64,000 nt of DNA, taken from positions 11,506,368 to 11,570,367 of the forward strand of contig NC_087063.1 in the NCBI RefSeq assembly GCF_963678635.1, read 5' to 3'. This DNA comes from Symsagittifera roscoffensis (Eukaryota; Xenacoelomorpha; Acoela; Convolutidae). This document shows, in pieces, positions 57,343 to 64,000 of this stretch. The notes under the pieces were generated by a model. The model was not told the origin of the DNA, did no database searches, and was given only the letters and a program-made list of their open reading frames with translations. The stretch's first letter is position 1. Every line of letters begins with the position of its first letter. Position numbers and translations under genes: made by a program.

Positions 57343-57928
57343 GGATTTTCAAAATCGATCTGCCATTTTTACGATTTCTAGATTATCTCGCGTACCAACC
57401 AACTTGAGCACTACCGTACCAACCAACTTGAGCACTACCGTACCAACCAACTTGAGCACTACCGTGCCAACCAACTTGAGCACTACCGTACCAACCAACT
57501 TGAGTATTACCGTAGCAACCAACTTGAGTATTTGAGAAATATCTCTTTCGAATGTTGCTGATCAAGAACTTTGTTCAAGACCTTCTTTTCTCTTTCCAAT
57601 GAGTATGTCTGGGTCGTCAACTCGATTTAACAAATCAATCTGAAAGTAAAATCCACTTTTTAGACTAAGGTGTTACGTTCCTACCCTAAAAACCCCTCCA
57701 TTATTGTAGTTAAAACCTTATCCCTCCATTTGTTTTACTAAATTAATTCAATTGGAAGTTTTTTAAGAGCATGCAGATTCATTTAATGTTTTAGCACCGT
57801 CACTCTTTAAATTATAATTGTCATGCCAATTACGTTAAAATCCATCTACCTGCTCCGAAATCCGCATGTACCCTTACTCGAGATCCCCATGTACCCCCAA
57901 CTCAAGACCTCCGTTGTCCGCCCGTGGC
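57343..57928. other. Non-coding gap between macro-like and coiled-coil/SGNH ORFs
   Basis: AT-rich compared with its neighbours. It holds a 24-bp tandem repeat (57393-57536) and, on the minus strand, two purine-rich stretches (AATGGAGGGATAAGG, AATGGAGGGG near 57700-57740) that could be polypurine-tract-like. The word CGTAACA at 57671-57677 (minus strand) could be an LTR end, but no matching start was found. This is the only place in the 14-kb block where an LTR could sit. Confidence 0.4.
57393..57536. repeat. 24-bp tandem repeat, six copies
   Basis: Unit accaaccaacttgagcacta followed by ccgt, six copies in perfect 24-bp register; the last two are diverged (gtattacc, gtatttg). On the minus strand the unit keeps one frame open and would encode an 8-residue repeat of the type AQVGWYGS, but there is no evidence it is translated. 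Confidence 0.85.
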
Positions 57929-58719
57929 TCAGGCGATACTCAAGTAGTATTTCTTGTGTAGGTGAACCATTATCTCCGTTTCTGTGAAGACATCGTGTAG
58001 GATGGCATATAACTCCCTTGGTCTCAACTTGCCCCTGTTTGGGCCATAAACAGGCATCGAGACCTCCACTATCCCTCTTTCAATCATGAAGTCTCTCAAC
58101 CTCGTTAGTGCTAACATCACGTGCTCAGGATCTATCGTATTCCTTTCATTAACCCTAGAAAGCACAGGTATTTGTCTGGGACTTGTGCCACTGATGGGGG
58201 AAGTGCAGCCATTCCTCCCAGCCCCGGTCTCTGTCTGAATAGAAACTCCACGTTCTGGTGTTCTCTCTTGAAGTCGGCCTCCGGTCTCGATTTGAAGCTC
58301 ATGTTCGCCGTTATACAGATCGCGCTAGTCCTGTCTGACAGAATGAAGTCGCTGTCCGTTATCAGGATATTTTCTGAGTATTCGTTTGGTATTTCAAACT
58401 TCGTTTTGAAATTCCGTCCTATGGTAGGCTCGGCCTCCTCCCCTTTCAGTTCCAGTCCGCACTTTTCTCTCACTTCTCTGAGTTTCTTTATCATCAAATT
58501 TTTGGTGTGGGTAAGCCCTACCCCCACTCCCCGGACAAAAATATTTATCGACGTCCCCGTCGATGATGCTGGGTCTATATTATCTGGTGGTATTTCGAGC
58601 GGCCTGTCGGTTGCCGTCCAACCGAAGAGGGGATCTTCCGTTTTCATGTGTTGTTCTGCTGACACGTCGACCTGCTGGATGCTTTGCCCTCCATCTCCTT
58701 TGCTTTTGACATCACGCAT
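57929..58719 (-). pseudogene. Macro-domain-like accessory ORF downstream of integrase
   Basis: The frame 58719-58132 has an N-terminal part with GTSINIFVRGVGVGLTHTKN and then SDRTSAICITANMSFKSRPE, FKREHQNVEFLFRQRPGLGG and VPDKYLCFL. A frameshift at about 58150 continues it in 58165-57929 with VSRVNERNTIDPEHVMLALT, FMIERGIVEVSMPVYGPNRG and LRPRELYAILHDVFTETEIM. The order (ICITANMS strand, F-K-x-x-x helix, K-Y-L-C-F-L strand, long helix, V-S-M-P-x-x-G-P-N loop, helix ending in DVF) matches the macro (Appr-1''-P processing) fold. Macro domains bind or remove ADP-ribose. The Gly-rich ligand loop near the start is altered. A moderate call, made by eye. Confidence 0.6.
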
Positions 58720-58728
58720 CCACTCTAG

Positions 58729-59440
58729 TTATCTCAAGTTTGTGTTCTCCCTCCTCTCTATCTCGCTCTGCTCCAGATCTGTTTCTTGTTCTGGTGTTGA
58801 GTAGTCTTCCTTCGGGTAGTGTTCGCTGTCGTTGATGGTTTGCCATTCATCGTCTGCCACCAATTCGCCCACACTCAGTAACTCGTCGCCCAACTCATCA
58901 GGATGTATCTTGTCAATCAAGAAGTCATCCCCGTACCTATTGTACCTCCTGCATGTCTGTTTACGATTACCACTCCTGGTTCCTGCTGCTATCGGCAAGT
59001 CTGGTTCCGTCCATTTTGGCACCTCGTCCTGCTCCGGATCGTTCCAGTCTTCTTCCACAAAGGATTCCGCCTCTGAGTCCGCTTCTATCTTTTCATTATC
59101 ATCCAAACTCAAGTCCTCGTTGCCATCAATTTTCTCTCTGGTGCCCTTTTCGTTCCACCAATAAGTATTCGAGTCCCTCCATAATCTGTGGTACGCACCA
59201 GTCTTTTGGGGATGGGACATGAGGTTTCAAGTTTTCATAATGCGCTGCACGCCCCGTACTCAAGCGGTAAAACCGTCCTTGCTGGTGCACTTCCGTTATC
59301 ATGAACGGTCCTCTCCATTTCTTAAGTAGTATCTTTGTCCCTTTGGGAGGTATAACATTCTGGAAGACCCAGACGTACTGGCCCACTGCATATAGTTTTG
59401 CTTGCAGTATTTTCTCATCATAATGTTTCCGCTGTCTCAT
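58729..59440 (-). pseudogene. Integrase C-terminal (GPY/F-like) region and acidic tail
   Basis: The frame 59440-59126 has YAVGQYVWVFQNVIPPKGTK, then LLKKWRGPFMITEVHQQGRF, the GPY/F module typical of Ty3/gypsy integrases. A shifted frame (59220-58729) overlaps and continues with WWNEKGTREKIDGNEDLSLD and a strongly acidic stretch (EAESFVEEDWNDPEQDEVPK), ending in a stop before the macro-like ORF. One frameshift between the two frames. Role: target and DNA contact by the C-terminal domain; the acidic part is of unknown function. Confidence 0.7.
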
Positions 59441-59515
59441 TTGTGCTTACGCTGTGTCCCTCCTGCAGAGCATTTTTAGTTCCTGCTGTCTCTTAACCGC
59501 TTCTTTCACATAAAC

Positions 59516-60120
59516 TTAAGGCGATGTCTTTTTCCCTTCGTATTCTGAGTAAAAGAATGTTAGAGGCATCGCTCTTTCCCTGCCCGTCAACATCATGAAG
59601 GGACTGAATCCTGTTGTTGAGTGTTGCGTACTGTTGTATGCCCCTACCACTTGCGGCAGATAATTGTCCCAGTCTGTCATATATCTTGAGCAGTATACCC
59701 TCAGCATATTTACCAATGTTCTATTCTGTCTCTCCACTAACCCGTTGGTTTGGGGATGGTAGGTCGTGGAGTGCGCTTGAGCAATGTGTGACCTCTTCAT
59801 CAATTCTTTTGTCAGGTCCCCACGAAGGCTTTGCCGTTGTCCGACTGAAATGTCATGGGACAACCATACCATGATATCCAATGTGTTATCAGGTGGTCAC
59901 AAGTCTCTTCTGCCGAGGCTGTCTGACACGGCACCGCCTCTGCCATTTTTGTGAAATGATCTATCATGACCAGTATCTGGTTATATCCCGATTCTGTCAT
60001 ACAGTTCTTCTGATGGTCTATCTGCACAACCTCGCTAATTTCCGAGATTTCAACAGACTTGAGTGGGAACTTCATCTTCCTTGGGTCTTTCACTTGCAGG
60101 CATGCCAGGCATGCATTCAC
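59516..60120 (-). pseudogene. Ty3/gypsy integrase core (DD35E), one frameshift
   Basis: Frame 60120-59812 holds the zinc-finger end CLACLQVKDP, the first catalytic Asp in EVVQIDHQKN, and the second in MTFQSDNGKAFVG. A frameshift near 59820 passes to 59881-59516 with AHSTTYHPQTNGLVERQNRT, where the catalytic Glu lies 35 residues after the second Asp (DD35E). VVGAYNSTQHSTTGFSPFML-like residues follow. All three catalytic residues remain; inactivation is by the frameshift. The enzyme would insert element cDNA into the genome. Confidence 0.85.
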
Positions 60121-60262
60121 CCATCTCTCACAGGCTTTCCTTAATCCTGGCCAGTCAAACCTATGAAGTATTCTTTGTTGAACCTTGTCTATCCCCTGGT
60201 GCCCCCTGCGATCTGAATAACACTTCCGTCTGATAGAACTGTGGCAGTATGATCAGGTTATG

Positions 60263-61425
60263 CTAGTGTAATATCTTCTCCTCATCTTTTCTCTTGCATG
60301 CCACCATTCCATCAGCTGTGTGATAGAGTAAATCTTTTCTGTCTTTGTAGAACTGGCTTAAGATCTTGTAGCTACCTTTTTCCAGGTCCCCCTTCTCTTT
60401 GGACGCCGTCCGGATCCATGTGGAGAGGTTACTTGTCATCTTGTCATTCTTTTGGGCCCGTATTAGATCCGACAGCTTATATCTTGCCTTGACGTGCTCT
60501 TTTAGCGCCATTATCTGACTATTCATTTCTCCAGGGTTGTGGATGTCATCCTTCAGCTTTACGCATACTATCCTCCTAATGATCTTCCTGTCATATTCTG
60601 GCACCAGATTTGTTCTGACATTTGACATTTGCACGATAGCTCCCCAAATGGTTTCCTCGACACTGCAATTTTCTCAAGTTCTTCACCTCCTCGCACTTCT
60701 TGCTGATCCAAGTTGTACGTTCCTGAGGAAGGATCCGTCTGTATCTCCCTGTCGCGGTGTCCCATCTTCTCTTCTGCCAGTATCATGCATAGACTATCTT
60801 GGTCATCGCTGCTCTTCTCCGAATCTTCATCCCACTCTTCACACTCCCCGGACATTTTTTCTTCTTCAGCATCTTCTTCCACTGTGGGCCACTCCCCGGA
60901 CTCTTGTTCTAGTCCAAGGTGTTCCGCCTCCTCCTTAAATGCCACTTTCTTCTTCCTAACCCGAGTCTGCTCAAGTATTTCATCAGGGATTTTATCAACC
61001 AATGACTGCACGACTTCTTTCCCGTCCGATTTTTCTTTTAAGGAGTCTTCGCCACCACCAGTTTCATTCCTTCTCAGTATCGTGACTTGGGGTTCCTCCT
61101 TACCCTTTTCTTTGATCACGGGTTTATCGTCTACCAGTTTCTCGAGTAATCTCATCCCTATCGGTATCCCCCGGGTCTTCTTCAAGATTGTTTTCTCTAG
61201 AGGCTCCTTTGGTAGTTCGGGGTGATCTTCTATCGGTTTGCCTGACTTGTCGAGCCATCTCGTGAGTGGAAGACTATCATACGTTTCCTTATCCATGAAG
61301 GAGAAGCCATCTTTGATTTCTGGCCTATCCGCCTCCCTCTGTTCTTGTCTCTCGTAGAACTCCGTCTTCTTACTCAAGCTATCGGCATTTTGTTGTTTGT
61401 CTCTTATTCTATGCTCAATTATCAT
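60263..61425 (-). pseudogene. RNase H tail, acidic linker and integrase N-terminal region
   Basis: Frame 61425-60568 (285 codons) begins MIIEHRIRDKQQNADSLSKK, the end of RNase H in Ty3/gypsy pols (R-D-x-x-x-N-A-D-x-L-S). It continues into a long acidic linker (EWPTVEEDAEEEKMSGECEE). An overlapping frame 60634-60263 carries KIIRRIVCVKLKDDIHNPGE and a helical stretch up to GMVACKRKDEEKILH, where the integrase zinc finger begins in further shifted frames (60260-60120). The linker is unusually long for a gypsy pol. Confidence 0.6.
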
Positions 61426-61427
61426 GT

Positions 61428-62165
61428 CTTATCCGTCCAGGCGAACTATCCACCTCCCAATGTAGCTCTAGTCCATTGAGTATGTCTTCAGCCAGCTGAG
61501 TGCCCTATTGTCGACTAGCAGCTTGAATGGCTCACTGCCTAGGTATGCTCTATATTTCTCGACAAAGGTAACCACCGCGAACTTCTCTGCTTTCGGCGCC
61601 CCGTACTTCATTTCCGTACCACTCAAGGCTTTACTCCCGTACGCTATTGGTCTCAAAACTGTCTTCCCGTTCCATTCCTGTTCTTGATGGAGAATGCCAG
61701 AAATCGCGACAACCGACGCATCCGTGTCCAGCACATACATCCCTTTTTCTGTTAGCATCCCTAGCACCGTTGCCTCGCACAACTCTTTCTTTATTCTCTG
61801 GAATGACTCTTCCGCCGCGTTGTTCCACGTGAACTTCTTGTCTTTGTGCCTCATTAGTTTTTGCATCGGGTATACCTTGTCCGCGTAGCCCTTGATGAAC
61901 TCCCTATAATAGTTTGCGAAACCCAGGAAGCTCATCAATTGATGTTCCGTCTTTGGCAATTTTCAAGCCAGAACCGCTTCTACTGCATCTGGGTCTGGTC
62001 TGATGCCATGGCTGTCCACCATCCTCCCCAAGTTTTTGATTGATTCCTTGAGTATCTCGCACTTTGACGGCTTGCACTTTAGTCCTGACCTCTTCATGCA
62101 TGCAAACACCTCGTCTAGTCACTCGATGTGGTCTTCCATTGTAGGCGTCGCTATCACCACGTCAT
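61428..62165 (-). pseudogene. RT catalytic region, connection and RNase H
   Basis: Starts at VDDVVIATPTMEDHIE (RT catalytic Asp pair, 62165-62118), followed by a TGA, then LDEVFACMKRSGLKCKPSKC and GIRPDPDAVEAVLA, a second TGA, then SFLGFANYYREFIKGYADKV and KFTWNNAAEESFQRIKKELC. RNase H has the catalytic Asp in YVLDTDASVVAISGILHQEQ, the Glu region KAEKFAVVTFVEKYRAYLGS and LLVDNRALSWLKTYSMD, ending at a TAG (61468). A few more codons (SYIGRWIVRLDG) lead to the next frame. All in one frame with three in-frame stops. Confidence 0.85.
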
Positions 62166-63793
62166 CCACGTTGAAATGTGGCCGTGGCATTGCATAGACC
62201 ATATGGCATCCGTTTCCATTGAAACAGCCCTAGATCGCAGGCGAACCCTGTTTTGTCCCTGTCCTGCTTCCTCAGTGGGACTTGCCAAAATGCCGAACCT
62301 ACATCAAGAGTCGTAAAAAACTTTGCATCACCTAACTTAGAGAGGCTCTCATCAATTCTAGGTATGGGATAGGCATCCTTCGCCGTGAAGGAGTTCAGAT
62401 ACCAAAAGTCGCAACAAAACCTCAATTGGTCGCCTTTCTTTTTGGCCATCACTACTCCACACGCCCACGGTGATTTGGATGGTTCTATCATATCATACTC
62501 TAGTAATGTCTCTATCTCTTTTCTACATGCATCCGATTTGTGCGGGGTCATGCGCCTAGCCCCCTCCCTTTGAGGCACCGCAGACTCTTCAAGCTCTATT
62601 TCATGTTCAACGAAATTACAACATCTAATGTCTGCCTTATGTCTCGAAAAAACGTCCTCGTTCCGCTCTAGTACATCATTGATGGCTTCGAGCTGTTCAT
62701 CCGTTACCTTACCCCTTAAGTGCTCTATTTCAGGTAAAACTGGTTTATCCAGTTCCATTTCCTCTAGTGTTGTTCTTTCTGGGAAATTTGAACAGCTCGA
62801 CAGTCCATCATCTGTATCTGACTTGAGTGACTTTATAAGACCTGATGAATCTTTTATTTTCTTTAATCGTCTCAAGATACAAATCTTGTCCCTGTGATTG
62901 GGGCATTCAAGTACTTCATTATCTTTTACATTTTCAGTCATTTCATATCGAGTTTTCACGGGTAAAGCATATCCCAGCTTCCTCCCCCTCTGGATTGTTA
63001 TGGGTATGCCAAGAGTATTCAACAAGACACTGACGCAGAGGCCGCTCTTGGTTATCGAGAAGGATCTTCCTAAAACAGCAGCACTTTGACTGTTTGGATT
63101 TAGGACTATGCATACTTGCTTGTTATCACTTAATTCATTATAATTTTTCATCCGTAGGCCTACAATTGCCGCTTCGTTCGCTTTCAGCCTTACCCTCCTA
63201 CTCAAGAATACCGGCGCTTTATTCTCATTTGCCATTATCAGATTTACCCGTTTAATTGCGTACTTCCTGTCAGGGTTCTGAATCCTGAACATGGCATTGT
63301 TTAGATCAATCGTTACGTCGAAATTCCTGATGAAGTCTCTGCCTACAATGAACTGGTCAGACTCGTCTAGGTTCTCCACCACAAAAAAGCTCATCCACAG
63401 GTTGCGTTCCCCGAGGTTGAGGGCTATTATTGGTGTTCTGCCTTTTACTCGCAGCGCTCTTTTGTTTGCAGCTGACAGCTGTATTCTTGAGTCTATCAAG
63501 TCATCTTTGTCGAAACCCATTTGCTCCCAAGTCTCGATTAATATAACACTCAAGACTGCTCCCGTATCAAGTAACCCGCGTAACTGAGTCTTTTTGCCAC
63601 TTATGTCGAGCACGTGTGCTGATACATCTGCCTCCGTCCCGATGTGCATTGTATCCTGTTCTAACATTGCGCAGTGTCCAATCGATCTTACTTCCAAATC
63701 TTCTTTGCCCACGTCGAACTGTCCGGCTAGGTCCTCATCACATGTTATTATGGTTTTCATGTAGATGTTTATCCCATCTATATTTAACATCAC
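62162..63793 (-). pseudogene. Aspartic protease and N-terminal RT of the Ty3/gypsy-type pol
   Basis: 543 codons without interruption. The protease active site is LRGLLDTGAVLSVILIETWE (D-T-G-A), with a flap-side FIVGRDFIRNFDVTI. Around 62640-62680 VLERNEDVFSRHKADIRCCN is the pre-RT segment. RT blocks: PWACGVVMAKKKGDQLRFCC, DFWYLNSFTAKDAYPIPRID, KFFTTLDVGSAFWQVPLRKQ (first catalytic Asp) and FQWKRMPYGLCNATATFQR. At the end the sequence jumps directly to VDDVV in another frame, so roughly 20 codons between the QR and the catalytic VDD are missing. This internal deletion, not just point decay, kills the RT. Confidence 0.85.
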
Positions 63794-64000
63794 CTAATGC
63801 GGACCATAAGCTTCTGCGTATCTATTCTCCACACGGACTGACTTGCTGCCACCTCTTGTGAGTAGCGGCCTCAAGGCTCTAGAAGTCGTCTGTGGACTTA
63901 TTGCACTCAAGCAATCTGCGTACACATCAATGTTCATTATTTTCTGGTCGCTGGGTTCACTCAAGTTCCTCGTTTTTTCGTGGCCGCCCACCGTGATTAT
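63794..64000 (-). pseudogene. End of the ORF upstream of protease (gag end?)
   Basis: At least 65 codons, continuing to the window edge: TRNLSEPSDQKIMNIDVYAD, then TTSRALRPLLTRGGSKSVRV, ending in a stop immediately before the protease frame. Position suggests the C-terminal end of the element's gag or gag-pol junction. No CCHC zinc knuckle is visible within the window. Confidence 0.4.

Noticed and set aside
57660-57680. LTR terminus (TGTTACG/CGTAACA) after the macro-like ORF
   Set aside because: Only one end-like word was found. No partner at LTR distance, no primer-binding site and no duplication, so an LTR is not claimed.
49829-61225. Many Ser/Pro/Leu-rich + strand open frames, some above 150 codons
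   Set aside because: They are antisense shadows of the GC-rich minus-strand retroelement frames, which carry the recognisable motifs.

Overview
The window looks like nuclear DNA from an animal, most likely a marine-type invertebrate with an AT-rich, repeat-rich genome. Two spliced host genes can be reconstructed exon by exon with consistent phases. Everything else is transposable elements or satellites from several animal families. I cannot fix the phylum from the sequence alone. There are no operons, ribosome binding sites or prokaryotic features.

Left part, 1-21 kb. The 3' end of a GTP-dependent phosphoenolpyruvate carboxykinase gene runs on the + strand (exons 1584-1863, 2040-2347, 2721-2885). 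Convergent to it is a 12-exon minus-strand gene (20823 to 6669) for an 892-residue protein with an N-terminal von Willebrand A domain, two small Tudor-like (DUF4537-like) segments and a Cys/Tyr-rich tail I do not recognise. Its introns carry a MULE transposase fragment, a tRNA-derived SINE candidate, a fold-back element and, inside one 5.1-kb intron, a seven-copy 153-bp satellite plus a 172-180-bp tandem repeat. Two of the 13 mapped introns use GC-AG splice sites.

Middle part, 21-34.6 kb. A decayed Ty3/gypsy element lies on the minus strand with candidate LTRs (about 21.8 and 26.7 kb). Then come a repeat family with an inverted GC-rich microarray, a 790-bp palindromic element whose empty site survives in a paralogous repeat copy, and a second decayed Ty3/gypsy pol on the + strand (30.5-33.5 kb).

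34.7-47.6 kb. A tandem array has a basic unit of about 1.12 kb, with 1.27-kb chimeric units and truncated units. The units hold the remains of a protein-coding sequence I cannot identify. The last two units are joined to a second, coiled-coil-rich unknown protein remnant and carry a 75-bp inverted repeat.

47.9-49.7 kb. A non-LTR (LINE) reverse transcriptase remnant is followed by a detached exact 49-bp copy of its own RT sequence, right at the edge of the next block.

49.7-64 kb. A visibly GC-richer, minus-strand block is the most interesting part. It holds a Ty3/gypsy-type pol (aspartic protease, RT, RNase H, DD35E integrase, GPY/F-like C-terminus). Downstream of the integrase is a segment resembling a macro domain. 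Next comes about 7.6 kb of a very long, lightly broken polyprotein with a coiled coil, an SGNH/GDSL-hydrolase domain with all its blocks visible, a second SGNH-like segment with a GMND motif, and a long unrecognised remainder. Either this is one giant element with a huge accessory region after pol, or two adjacent copies of one family whose gag-like region precedes pol; the window edge at 64 kb prevents a decision.
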